From: Stentor coeruleus
Taxonomy: Eukaryota; Ciliophora; Heterotrichea; Heterotrichida; Stentoridae
NCBI GenBank assembly: GCA_001970955.1
Contig: MPUH01000058.1
Span: 1 to 64,000 of the forward strand
Reading direction: 5' to 3'
Length of the DNA: 64,000 nt
Each line of letters starts with the position of its first letter. Within the stretch, counting starts at the first letter, position 1. The position numbers and the translations under genes are program-made. Positions 1 to 10,453 of this stretch are shown piece after piece. The notes below the pieces were generated by a model. That model saw nothing but the letters and a program-made list of their open reading frames with translations, was not told where the DNA came from and did not search any database.

Positions 1-1333
1 TCGTTAGTCTCTCCATTATCCATTTTTACAACAACGATATTTTATGGATGAAGTTAAAAATTATAGCGGAAAAAAAAATTAAAATAATTAGTGTTGAAGA
101 TTATGCAAATCAATTTTAGACCTTTTAGCTTCAATCACTTAATGTCAATATTTTAGTATACACTATAAGCTTGATGATTATAGCATCTTAATTACTTATA
201 TATCTATTTTGACTTCATCTTCAATTTTGATAACTTCGCTAAATTTTAGTTTTTCATCATCGATGCTGTCATTAGGAAGATTTTTCTGGATCTAAACTAC
301 ACTCTCATCATCAATTTTGATGATGCCCATTTTCACTTTCCTAACACCCTAACACCCTAACACCCTAACACCCAGAACATTTGGCTTTACCTCCACTTTT
401 ATTGTTACTTTCACTAGCTATGATTGACTTAGGCTTAGGTGCTTTTTAGCTTAGCAATCTATTTTTCAGCAATTTCCTACTTTAAACTCAATTTTCAATA
501 TGCTAAAACCTCCAATCCATCAATATGAATTATTCCTCAACCTTCTCATAACCCATTTAATTTATCGCTCAACCTACCCATACAAACTGTATTTCTTCAG
601 ATAAAATCCACAACTTCGTTTAATTTAATTTTACAAGTGTATCTTTCAAGCGATCATTTGTTCATAAGCATTTTCTGTTGCTTGTTCATTTAATTCAAGT
701 TCTTTTCCTTTGTAAAGCATCAGAAATTAAAGATTCAAGTTCTTTTTTAATTTAAATCTTTAACTTTCAAAGTTGTTACTTTCCATCCATATTCTTATTC
801 ATTTTTCTGATAGTTTTTTTCTTTTATCATATGGAAAGACTTTAGTGAAAACCATTTATGCTAAATATATTATTAAAAATAAGCCAAAAATATGAAAATA
901 TATTTTAACTTTGAAAATTAGTATAAAAACACTATTCTTTGTAGAAAATAACTAGAATGATTTTATAAAAAATCCAAAAAGTCTTAAAAAGTGTATATTT
1001 ATATATTTATTAAATTTTTATTCAATCAGAACTGATTAAAATCCTAATTTTTTAATGAATCAAAATTATTCCTTACTTTCACAATCAATTTGGTTTATTA
1101 TAGATTATTTTTGCTTGGAAATTCATGTAGAGCATTATAAATAATAAATTGAAAAAAATGAGGATCTAAGAGACATAATAATAAACCCAACTTTATTTCA
1201 GATAATAATAAGTCGCATTTTGAAAGGAAAATTCATATAAAATCAAAGATACTAGAATAAGTTTATAAAGTAAGTATAAGAATAATTAAGAACTTAAAAT
1301 ATATTAGTTATATGGTATCTTATAATAATAAAT
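1..1333. other. Left-edge intergenic region with possible minus-strand coding remnant
   Basis: No intact gene was found. On the minus strand, about 190-335 reads as an acidic Asp/Ile/Lys-rich peptide interrupted by one TAG, and 361-830 gives further broken minus-strand stretches with many stops. This resembles an old decayed gene but matches no family I recognise. The telomere-like array at 340-373 is listed separately. From about 840 to 1333 I see only AT-rich DNA serving as the 5' flank of the next gene. Confidence 0.35.
340..373. repeat. Interstitial telomere-type array, about four CCCTAACA units
   Basis: Four uninterrupted copies of an 8-bp unit (CTAACACC, a permutation of CCCTAACA) occur here. 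CCCTAACA is, from memory, the telomere repeat of heterotrichs such as Stentor and Blepharisma. The C-rich strand reads left to right, the orientation expected for the left end of a chromosome whose body lies to the right. Unique sequence continues on the left, so this is an internal array. It could be a site where some macronuclear copies end and others continue, a relic of an earlier end, or an assembly join. Confidence 0.75.
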
Positions 1334-3245
1334 ATGGATACACTAGAGCTAATCAAGGAAATGATTGAATTTGATGAAGTTGAGCTAGGAGAACTAGAAC
1401 AATTTTTGCAACAAGAGTACGAATCTATGCCTAATGAAGATGCCATTCTAATACAATATCAAGTTTGCAATAAGCTTGATTACTATATCAGTGAAGAAGA
1501 GAATATTGATATCAAAAATATCATAAAAATCTTTTTTGAAAACTACAACCAAAAATTCACTGAGTATTTTCTAAAAATTAAGCTCATTTGCCTTAAAAAG
1601 ATTTACTTGCAAACAATCGAACAAANTTCTAAAAATTAAGCTCATTTGCCTTAAAAAGATTTACTTGCAAACAATCGAACAAAAACCAGGAGAAACAATT
1701 ACTCTTCTTCATAAAGAAATCAGAAGATCCATCTTAAAATTGACTTTATTTGTATTTAGCATGGATTTCAGCATTTTTACTAAAAATAAGTGCATAAACG
1801 AGATAGAAGAGTGGATTCAAAATATACCTGAGCTTAAATTTTATTTTGAGTACTTTAATTTACTTCACGCGCTTGATGAGGTATTGAGCATAAATATAAA
1901 TCGTATTATAGCACTCAATGCATCAAATTTTGCACGTATTCAAGTTGCAATTCAGCCAATATACACAAAACTTTATATAAGAGATTTGAATATGTTTGAT
2001 ATTTTATATGAGTTTGAATGCAATTACTTGATTAAAGTATATAAAAACCTAAAAGACCTTTATTTAAATGTCAATAATCTACTCAGCAAGAGCGACTTTG
2101 AGCTTCCTTTTAGTATAGCAAAGCTTATAGATTCAGCGATGCCTAAATATACTTATTATCCAAATTTTGTAAGGTCTGAAATCAATCTAAAAATGCAAGA
2201 AATATTTAATTCCTACAGTGAGAAACTTGAATATAAAATTTCTCAATATTTTGCAACAAAAAATCATGAATTCCCTTACTTCGATGAATCATTATGTGCT
2301 TTTTTATATGGATTTTTGGTAAAATTTTTTAAATTTACATCTGGAAATGAAACTGAAGGCTCAAGTTCACTCAGTTTGTATTTTGATACAAGCAATAACG
2401 TAGCGAATTTTATCAACTTTTGCCAAATAATTAGAAATTTAGCTCAATTTAAGAATCCCGATCAATATATTGCGACAGAACTACTCATAGCTTTTAGTCA
2501 AAAAAATAGCTATGCTTGCATGAGCGATTTTTGTAATCCTCTTTATAAAATTGCATCCGAAAAACTTTTACCAGAGCAAATCGAAAGATTAGTAAGCTTT
2601 GCTTTAAAGGAACCTTACAAAACTGCCTTAAGTAACTTTGTTAATCCAGAAATTGTTCCTAAACTTCATGAATTAGTCAAAAAGGCAATAGAAAATGTAA
2701 GATTGGCTGAATTACCATACAATGTCACTGGAATTACTTTAAGCAACTGCATTATATGCGTTAATAAGCATCCAGGTTTTTCAGGAAAACTTGAAGGAGC
2801 TCTTCTATTTATCATAATTCATGAATTAGCCCACTATTTACAACGATATTCACTAATTGACTTTAGCCAGACTGTAAAAATGTTACAATCTAATAAAAGC
2901 TTATTAGAAAATGACCCTTTACCAATATCCCAATCAAAGCTAAGTAGAGAATCTATTTCAGAAGATGGTATGTATTTTGAAAGTCTCCTTTTTGATGAGA
3001 TTCACAAAATCATATATAGATCAGGAGCTGAGTTTCTACTCTTGAAAAATGATTTAAGTGCTTTGCAATTCAGAGATGGGTTTAATATGGCTAATATTAA
3101 AGGTGAAGGAGACAAGGAAGAAGATCAGATTATAATAAGATTCCTAAATAGTTCACAAGAAGATTGCTTTAATATAGGGACATGCGGGTCAGTTTGGGTA
3201 ACTGATCCAAGAATTTTAAAATTAATGAACAGTATTATTATGTAA
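1334..3245 (+). CDS. HExxH-motif protein, possible zinc metallopeptidase
   Basis: The coding region appears as two frames only because 1569-1625 is repeated exactly at 1627-1683 around a single N at 1626. Counting that 57-bp unit once gives one open frame of about 617 residues, from ATG 1334 to TAA 3243-3245. A hydrophobic stretch leading into HELAHYL sits near residue 477, which is the HExxH zinc-binding signature with two His ligands and a catalytic Glu. The third ligand is not certain; a downstream Glu in SGAEFLL is one candidate. The N-terminal two thirds are helical and match no family I can name. There is no clear signal peptide. Metallopeptidase activity is inferred from the motif alone. 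Confidence 0.75.
1569..1683. other. Assembly join: 57-bp exact duplication around one N
   Basis: Bases 1569-1625 and 1627-1683 are identical and separated by N at 1626. The 58-bp excess shifts the reading frame by one, and removing it restores a continuous protein. This indicates an unmerged contig overlap and not biology. Confidence 0.9.
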
Positions 3246-4002
3246 ATCATGCTTAATCATCAGACTCAATTTATCAACCAACTCTTCTGGTATTTTTAAC
3301 AATTCACATACTTCTCTAACTCGATTTAATTACAATACCCATGTGATTCTATATAGTAATTCTTATAATTTTCAGCGCAGTTAGATTATAAACTCAAGAC
3401 CATCTTATAAAGCACTGTAACGTTGTTTCATTATCCCTTCAAGTACTTGAAAAAGTATCAAAAATCACTAATGAAATATCAGTAAAAATTTGCGAGAACT
3501 TCACTGAAGTCATCAAAAATCTACTGGAAAGTTATGAATTACACAGCATCTTTTTAACAACCCAAAGCAATACCCCAAATCTCCAACTTTACAAAGAATG
3601 CTCCATAGCATAACTTTGCCTGCATATGATCAATTGAAAATTGACAACAATATCGTCCATTGTTTTGCCCTTTTAGCAGATAACTCAGTGCTAAAATTCC
3701 ATGAAAATACTCGCATGATTGAATTCACAGGTTTTTTTAGACAACTCAACGACATTTACGAAAAAGGTCAGTAAAACTGAAGTCGACACTCATTTCACTT
3801 TATTAAAAACCCTTAAAAAATTATAGAAATCCGAACGGCAAAACTCCCTCCAGCTCCAACTAACGATGAAAGAGAAGACTTTTTACAAGAACTCAATACC
3901 CTTGGCGGCTTGGACCCACTTCTTTTCTATGAGTTTTCTAATGTTTCTTATATAAGAGAAACTGCAACTAGCACTTTAGATATGCTTGCCCCACCTAGTT
4001 AA
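3222..4002. pseudogene. Decayed coding remnants of unknown genes, both strands
   Basis: On the minus strand, 3222-3326 encodes a clean helical peptide beginning RVREVCELLKIPEELV and ending in TAA. It overlaps the last bases of the gene at 1334-3245. On the plus strand, 3427-4002 reads as coding in successive frames: a first part up to a TAA near 3616, a second open from ATG 3599, and a last part ending APPS then TAA at about 4002. At least two frame changes separate them. Composition is coding-like, with acidic and aliphatic helices, but I recognise no family. Both look like fragments of lost genes. Confidence 0.4.
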
Positions 4003-4039
4003 TATTAATATTACCTACTATTATATACAGTTTTTAGTT

Positions 4040-4310
4040 AATATTTTCCTGCATTTCCTACGCTTGTGTACTTGAAGTTTAAGTAGCCATGAAGGTTCTC
4101 CACAGTAAGAAAATATTGAACTAACAATTTTCAGAAACCTGCTTGCCATGTTAGTTTATTAGAAAACTCTACTTGTGTATGAACAATTTTATCACAGTAA
4201 AAACAATAGACTGTACAAGGATTAGTGTAAAACACAGGTAAATTACTTGTTGATAAGTCTAAAATGGTAATTTTTTCTTGAGGACTTAATATATTGGGAG
4301 TTTTTTTTTG
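4040..4310 (-). pseudogene. Remnant of a LITAF-domain protein
   Basis: The minus strand encodes NPCTVYCFYCDKIVHTQVE followed by a Leu-Thr-Trp segment. This fits the first half of the LITAF zinc-ribbon fold: a CxxC knuckle, then a valine/threonine-rich strand, then T-W. An in-frame TGA follows soon after. Past it the frame stays open to a GNAGKY-like end, but the second cysteine pair is lost or displaced. No start codon with an uninterrupted frame exists. LITAF proteins are small membrane-associated endosomal proteins, and this copy is not functional as read. The identification rests on pattern memory. Confidence 0.5.
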
Positions 4311-4695
4311 AAGGACTTAATTTTTTGAAGTGCTTCTTTGTATAAGAAGGTGCTAAATGTAGCTGCCATTAACAAAAATTTTAAGATATGAATGCAGGGA
4401 AACTACATGCAGAAGCAAAATTTTTAAGTAAATTCTAATAGTAAAATATATTACACTAAAAATTGCAAACACCCTATTAAGATTTCACATTACCAAATGG
4501 AACTTGTAATGGCATCAAGATTTTATTAAACTGGAAGGTAGGACTTTTAATATCAGAATACATTTGCAATACTTGTCAGGAAAGACTAAATAATCAGTAC
4601 TTATGGAAAACCTTTAATGATTATGAATTAGTTTGCCCGATTGCTAATAATTTTATTATTTCACTTCTATAAGAAAATAACTAGGATTATAAAAT
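4311..4695. other. Intergenic flank with minor remnant
   Basis: This is the 5' flank of the membrane protein gene. A short plus-strand stretch near 4565-4650 reads ICNTCQERLNNQYLW and looks like a fragment of an old coding region with a CxxC pair. No start codon or complete frame is present. I see no promoter motif beyond A+T richness. Confidence 0.3.
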
Positions 4696-6414
4696 ATGCG
4701 AGCAGTAGTTTGGCTGATTTTTATCGTTGTTCTCTGTATTGGACTAGGAGAGAAGCCTACAAGCGATCTTAAAGGAAACAATCCAATAAAGTCAGGATTG
4801 CCTGAAAGCCCAAACAAAGACAAAAAAAATAAGCCATCAAAAATAAAAATTACAGGTGCTGACAATTCTAATACAGACAAGACCACCACAAAGCCCCAAA
4901 CAACAACTGAAGATTTCAATTCAGAAAGTATTCAAGATGATCAAGAGGATATTAAAAACATAATAGAAAATGCTCAAGTCAATGAAGCAAGTCCTCAAAT
5001 TAGTGAAGATGAAGCTCTAGAACAAATTTTAACAGAAATTCCTACAGAAAACAAAGATTCAATTGATCTGATCGAAAATAAAGAAGTTGATGGAAACGCT
5101 AAAGAAGATAATCCTGTGAAAGTGGAAGAGAATGATAATGATGATAGCACAAAAAAAATTGAGAAAGAAAAAGTTGAAGATAGTGGTTCTTTAGAAGCAG
5201 ATAATGATAAGAAAATGGAAGAAAAAGAGATAGAAGTAAGTATAGATGATAATAGCAAGCAAGCAAATGAAGATAAGATTGATTTCAATAAAAGTAAAGA
5301 AAATACTGAAAATGTTGTGATTGTGGAAGAATCGATACCTGGATCTGTTCCAAAAAATGTGGAATTAGCACCTCATACTGATGAAATTGTAGGTGAATTG
5401 AAGGATAAAATAGAGGATAAGGCTATTGAAAATACTATTCAAGAGCCAGTGATTACTTTTGAAGAGCCTGTAATCGCTATTGAAGAGACAACACAAGGAA
5501 AACATGAAGATGAACATAATTTAAATGAAGATAGTCCTAAAATTGATTCTGAAAATCCCTTGTCAACGGAAGGAACCAGGAACTTTGAAGATAAACACGT
5601 AGAATCTCAATCATCTAACTGCAGTGAAGTGCTTTATAATAATCATTCAGATCATTTTCATGATGTTCATGATCACTCATCATCTGATCACCATTTTCAT
5701 GATCAAGAAGCTCATGATCATAACCCTCACGATCAAGAAATTCATGATCATCCTCATGATCAAAAAGCCAATCATTTTCACTCACATGAAGAAATCAATG
5801 AAGGAAATCAAAATAATATTGAAGATAAAGTCAATATAGAGGAAAATCATGTTCATAAAGCTTATAGCACTGAACAAAATAATGAAATTCTTCCACAAGA
5901 AACTATTGAATCTGAACAAAAGAATCTAAATTTTACATCAAATTCTAAAAACATTATCGTAACTTATCTTATCTTATTTGCAGAAACTACTGAAAGTTAT
6001 GTTATAAATTTATTAAAAATTACAAGAGAAAACGAATTTTCTCGTATAGCAACATTTTATCTATTTACTTTTATAGCTATATGGCTTTTACTTCCAATAA
6101 AAAAAGCAACAGATTATAAAATAACAATAGAATCAGACTTATCAACTTCAAAAACTTTAGAAAAACTAATCGATGATCAATATGAAATACTTAAAGAAGT
6201 AATCATGCAAAAGGAATCTACACCAAAAGGAGAATCAAGTGATGCTCAATACTTAAACTCAATATTAGAAAGTCTTGAGCGTATTAAAGATTTAGAATCT
6301 AATTTCCAAGTTCAAGTAATTGATTCACATAAGGAGATTTGGGACGCTATTGATGCACGCAAGACTCCATTATCCCCACCAAGACATATAACTTTATCAA
6401 TCCCATTCACCTAA
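4696..6414 (+). CDS. Secretory-pathway acidic, His-rich single-pass membrane protein
   Basis: The 572-residue product starts with a hydrophobic signal sequence (MRAVVWLIFIVVLCIGLG). Residues about 25-310 are low-complexity and rich in Glu, Asp, Lys and Asn. Residues about 313-365 hold a histidine-rich run built on HDHxHD-type units, whose DNA repeats CATGATCA-like words around 5640-5790. A strong hydrophobic helix lies near residues 450-468 (FYLFTFIAIWLLLP), with a weaker one near 420-440, and the C-terminus is charged and probably cytosolic. The layout suggests a lumenal or extracellular metal- or calcium-binding region on a membrane anchor, as in the His-rich loops of zinc transporters. No transporter fold is visible, so the function is unknown. 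Confidence 0.8.
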   Translation: MRAVVWLIFIVVLCIGLGEKPTSDLKGNNPIKSGLPESPNKDKKNKPSKIKITGADNSNTDKTTTKPQTTTEDFNSESIQDDQEDIKNIIENAQVNEASPQISEDEALEQILTEIPTENKDSIDLIENKEVDGNAKEDNPVKVEENDNDDSTKKIEKEKVEDSGSLEADNDKKMEEKEIEVSIDDNSKQANEDKIDFNKSKENTENVVIVEESIPGSVPKNVELAPHTDEIVGELKDKIEDKAIENTIQEPVITFEEPVIAIEETTQGKHEDEHNLNEDSPKIDSENPLSTEGTRNFEDKHVESQSSNCSEVLYNNHSDHFHDVHDHSSSDHHFHDQEAHDHNPHDQEIHDHPHDQKANHFHSHEEINEGNQNNIEDKVNIEENHVHKAYSTEQNNEILPQETIESEQKNLNFTSNSKNIIVTYLILFAETTESYVINLLKITRENEFSRIATFYLFTFIAIWLLLPIKKATDYKITIESDLSTSKTLEKLIDDQYEILKEVIMQKESTPKGESSDAQYLNSILESLERIKDLESNFQVQVIDSHKEIWDAIDARKTPLSPPRHITLSIPFT

Positions 6415-7424
6415 TTTCTTATACACATTTATATTATAAAAGTAATGCATAAGTCTAATAATAAACCAATTAAAAATATTTTTATTAAAGTGCTCAAGCT
6501 TGGTATTTAGGCAAATAAATTTCTGTAAGTTTATAAGTTTCAAGATTAAATTGACATAGATTTATGACAAAGTATTTAAAATAAAAATGTATTTATTATG
6601 GAAAATAGATCTTGAATAAGTCTATAAATCTCTATCAATAATGTTTTGGAATATCTATTCTTTCAAACTATTCGAAATAAACTGTTTATTGCCAGTTATC
6701 AATAAGTGACCCCATAATTCGTAAAAATCATTTTGATTTATTCTGTAAGTCACCTATAGAACAGTATAAGTATCAGTAATGTGAGTATATCTAAAAAGAT
6801 TATTAGTATCAACAATAGTTATAATAGCATAATCATTAATAAGAGTGCTGAAATATGGCTGATTTTTGAGAAATTGCAATAAGAAATGCCAATTTATTTG
6901 TTTCAAAGAATAATTCTCAAATATCCCACTTTATTTTCCTCAACAACACATATATTTCTATAGACTTCTATAATGCTATGCCAAGAACAGCCTGCGAAAT
7001 AATCTAAACTTGTTTATTGTTAGGCTTATTTTAGCTATTAAGACTTCATAATTTCTTATCATTTCCCTCACAGAAAAGCAATTACCCGCTTTCAAGTTCA
7101 TACCAAGAAGGTTTAAAAGTCTAATTTCGGTAAAATATAAACTCTTCTTTTTTAAAATTTTCTAAACAAATTCTAGTCAAAGTCCTTTTTGCCAGGGTTG
7201 AATAAATAAACTGACTTCTTTTTTATAGGTCATTATCAATCTTCATGCTTTTAATAATTCAGATACCAGAGAACTATTTCAATTTATTACTAAATTCTAA
7301 TAGAATTTTTCTTTAATTTTTGGTATTAAAGCATTTTCTATTTTATGGAATGATAAAAGATACAATAGAAGAGTTCATTATCCAAACTAAAACTTATTAT
7401 CTTATCCCCTTAATATATATTTTC
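6415..7424. other. Intergenic region with minus-strand coding-like remnant
   Basis: No intact gene was found. On the minus strand, about 6590-7250 reads as a long peptide-like stretch in one frame interrupted by several TAG/TAA and two TGA codons. Open segments include EIRLLNLLGMNL and YRINQNDFYELWGHLL. This may be a heavily decayed gene or chance openness in AT-rich DNA. The last 180 bases are the 3' flank of the IQ-motif gene and are C-rich on the plus strand. Confidence 0.3.
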
Positions 7425-10205
7425 TTATTTCATAAAATCAACAATCTCCTCAACAAGATCACAAAAAACAAAATCTTCAAGTTGAATAATTAAATACTCC
7501 GTTTCTGCTGTGTAGTTAACCCACATTTGTTCATCATCTTCTAAATTCGAATACAAAAGTTTAGCCAAATTTTTACTCCTAACATTCTGTAACTTATCTT
7601 CATCAAGAACTCCATTTTCATTAATCACATCAGCCCCAGGTATATTCCCAGCCTGAATTTCATTCCATTTAAGTAACTGATCCCTAACAGCCATAAAAAA
7701 ATCACTAAGTTTCAAAGTATCGATTTTATCAGAAAATGATTGGAAAAGTGATGATTTAAACTCTAAAAGTTGTCTGAAAATAATTTCTTCACAAGAATTA
7801 ATAATCATATTCGTGTGAACTTTAGTATATTTATCTAAAGATGGATCTTCAGGTAAATAACATATAGAGTTCTTTTGATGTTCAATAGGGATATTTTCAT
7901 GAGCACATTGAAGGAATATATAAGAATGTGTAGCTATTTGCATATGAGCTTTAATATCGTTTGGGTTTTTAAGAAAATGAAGGAAAAGTTTATCTACTAC
8001 TTGTAATACAGAACTTGAATCACTTTTAACATTTGTCAATGTGTTGTGTCTTACTATTTTAGGACGAGTTGCCTCACCTATGCAAATAAGGATTTCTTTG
8101 TTTATTAGATCTTCAAGAAGGCCTATTGTGAAGTCAATATCTTCGAAAAGATGGGAATCTTCGATAATGTCGTGATATATTATTAGTTCTAATAGACTTA
8201 CTGCACGATCTACTAATAATTCTTCACCGCTGTGGTCTGTTGGTTTTTCTGATCCTCCTGTTATACTGAAAGGATTACTTGGGGAATCTCGTTCGAAAAT
8301 TTGACGGCTTGTAATTGGCCAATTAGAGGTTTTAATGCTGCTTTTGGTTTTTAAATCAAGCTCATATTCTAAAGAGTCCAAGTCTTCTTTTTCTACTGCT
8401 GGACTTGGAATGATTGATGAATAATCCTTTAGTGCATCTGAATGCTCTAAAGTCATGCTTGATAAGTCTTGAAAGTTGATATCGTTAATGAATTCTTTTG
8501 GATGTGTTGGTTCTTTAGTATCAAAATCATGAATAAAACTTCTCAAGGCTCCTTCTTCTGATTTTTCTTGTGCCGGTACAATTTTAATAACAAGTTTACT
8601 TAATGACACTGGAGTATTATTTTCAAACATATTCTTAGGCGAATCTGCAAAAGATTCCATTTTCACAGAATTATCATGTTCTAAACCATTTTCCTTCAAA
8701 TTCTCTTCATCTTTTTCACTGAAATCTTCCTTATTTTCTTTATTAAACTTGCAATCCTCTTTATTTTCCACACAATTTTTTTCTCCTTTAGCATATTCAT
8801 TAGGATTATCAAAAGGACAATCAATTCCTGGCCTATCTATTGAATCTTCTATAATAGGTGTCAAAGGTGGTAAAGGCTGAGGGTCTTTTAAAAATGAATG
8901 ATTATTAGTTTCATCATGATGTTGTTCAATCTGCAGCCAGATTTTTTCAATATCTTCACTTATTTCCCCAGAAGTTTGTCTGTTATCTTTAGAAGATATA
9001 GCATGAAGTATAGTATCCAAGTCAGGTGAATCGATTACTTTCTTGTTCCCTGAGTTTTTAATACTATCTTTCAAGTTCTCTAAATGCTCATCAAATATTT
9101 TACTTATTTTCTCATATCTTCTATTAAGAATACTGTTCAACAAATCAACAATTTCTGGTTTATTCCCAAGTTTTTCAGCTATCAAAAGCATTTCCTGCAT
9201 ATCAGCTTGTTTCAATTCCTGCAACTTGTTTTGTTTTTTTACTTTTAAAGCATTTTGCGTAAATTTAACCTTTTCTTCTTCTTTATTCTCAGTTAAAATC
9301 TCTGGTTTTAATTCTTCAATTTGATAAGACCCACTTTCTTCTAATGATAAAATCGGAATCATTTTTGGCTTTGTAGGTTTTTCGCTTCGTTCTGTTATAA
9401 AACGAACTTCTTGGTCTTCTGCTGTAAATGTTTCTGATATTATAGATGATGGTTTAATCTGAGAACTATATTCGATATTTTTCGCTGCTAAGTAACTTTT
9501 AACAACTTTTCGGGCTATATATCCTCTGTAAAAAGCTTGGATTTTTATAGCACTGGCTACTTTTTTTTCCTCTGGGATTTTGTTTATAGGCTTTTTCAAC
9601 GGTTTTTTAAGCTTTTTTTTGTGCTTTTCAGCTTTGGGTTTTGGTTTTTTTGTGTTTTCAGCTTCTCTTTTTAGCCTGGTTTCTTCAACAACTTTGTTGC
9701 TGTCTATTCCCCATGGGCTCATAGGTAAAAACTTTTTTGTTTTGAATTTCAAGTTCATTTTCCTGATATGTTTGCTTAATTCCTTAATTTTTCGGTGGTT
9801 GTCTTTTGATTTTTTGGTTTTCTCTTCTTCTGGTATTACTTTTTTCATCTCAAGCTTTGATTTTAGCAGAATTTTTCTTTTTTTAGGCTTTTCACTTACT
9901 AGTTTCAGCTTAGTTTTTTCTTTTGCCTTTTTGACTTGTGATTCAGGTCTTGATAGTTTTTTTGGTGTAAATGATGGCTTTATTATGGATGTTGGAGTTT
10001 TAGGTTTAGTGAAATTCAATATGATTGGAGTCGGTAATGGTGATGATTTTTCTGATGATATTTGTATTTCGCTTATGCATCTACCTATTATCGGAGGTGA
10101 TTGAAGTATAAGCTTTTTCACTGTAGATTTTGGAGTTAAAAATCCGGTAAGATAAAACGACGATGGTGAAGCACAGAGTGAATTTAACTTTAGATATGAG
10201 TCCAT
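7425..10205 (-). CDS. Large IQ-motif protein, possibly centrosomal or cytoskeletal
   Basis: The 926-residue protein has a very basic, Lys/Pro-rich first 200 residues. An IQ motif follows at about residues 217-240 (IKIQAFYRGYIARK), the usual site for calmodulin or centrin binding. The middle is acidic and disordered. A structured helical C-terminus from about residue 690 ends in a hydrophobic, acidic helix (LVEEIVDFMK). That tail recalls the C-terminal helical domain of CEP350 and DUF4378 proteins, but the likeness is weak and from memory. ATG is at 10205. A 56-bp duplication around N 10254 lies only in the 5' leader and does not affect the protein. Confidence 0.75.
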   Translation of the reverse strand: MDSYLKLNSLCASPSSFYLTGFLTPKSTVKKLILQSPPIIGRCISEIQISSEKSSPLPTPIILNFTKPKTPTSIIKPSFTPKKLSRPESQVKKAKEKTKLKLVSEKPKKRKILLKSKLEMKKVIPEEEKTKKSKDNHRKIKELSKHIRKMNLKFKTKKFLPMSPWGIDSNKVVEETRLKREAENTKKPKPKAEKHKKKLKKPLKKPINKIPEEKKVASAIKIQAFYRGYIARKVVKSYLAAKNIEYSSQIKPSSIISETFTAEDQEVRFITERSEKPTKPKMIPILSLEESGSYQIEELKPEILTENKEEEKVKFTQNALKVKKQNKLQELKQADMQEMLLIAEKLGNKPEIVDLLNSILNRRYEKISKIFDEHLENLKDSIKNSGNKKVIDSPDLDTILHAISSKDNRQTSGEISEDIEKIWLQIEQHHDETNNHSFLKDPQPLPPLTPIIEDSIDRPGIDCPFDNPNEYAKGEKNCVENKEDCKFNKENKEDFSEKDEENLKENGLEHDNSVKMESFADSPKNMFENNTPVSLSKLVIKIVPAQEKSEEGALRSFIHDFDTKEPTHPKEFINDINFQDLSSMTLEHSDALKDYSSIIPSPAVEKEDLDSLEYELDLKTKSSIKTSNWPITSRQIFERDSPSNPFSITGGSEKPTDHSGEELLVDRAVSLLELIIYHDIIEDSHLFEDIDFTIGLLEDLINKEILICIGEATRPKIVRHNTLTNVKSDSSSVLQVVDKLFLHFLKNPNDIKAHMQIATHSYIFLQCAHENIPIEHQKNSICYLPEDPSLDKYTKVHTNMIINSCEEIIFRQLLEFKSSLFQSFSDKIDTLKLSDFFMAVRDQLLKWNEIQAGNIPGADVINENGVLDEDKLQNVRSKNLAKLLYSNLEDDEQMWVNYTAETEYLIIQLEDFVFCDLVEEIVDFMK

Positions 10206-10310
10206 ATTTTATAATAAAGTGATGCAAACTTATTAAATTATTTTTGATTCGTTNGAGTCCATATTTTATAATAAAGTGATGCAAACTTATTAAATTATTT
10301 TTGATTCGTT
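10198..10310. other. Assembly join: 56-bp exact duplication around one N
   Basis: Bases 10198-10253 and 10255-10310 are identical with N at 10254 between them. The unit covers the start codon and leader of the minus-strand IQ-motif gene, so a false second start appears upstream. Counting it once leaves the gene unchanged. Confidence 0.9.
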
Positions 10311-10453
10311 TCGTTAAGTGAATGATTTAGTTCAAAATTATCTTGGTTTTAATGAAACCTTCTATATTATCTGTGTTAAAATAAATATTTTATTAAAGTA
10401 TTTTTTCAATTATATTCTTTAAGTAATATGAGATTGTGTAAGTTAGGGAATAA
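10311..10453. other. 5' flank of the IQ-motif gene
   Basis: This short AT-rich stretch lies between the leader of the minus-strand IQ-motif gene and the decayed TTLL region. I see no further feature in it. Confidence 0.4.

Noticed and set aside
9043-10104. Plus-strand open frames opposite the IQ-motif gene
   Set aside because: They are antisense shadows made of Phe/Leu/Ser from Lys/Glu-rich codons of the real gene.
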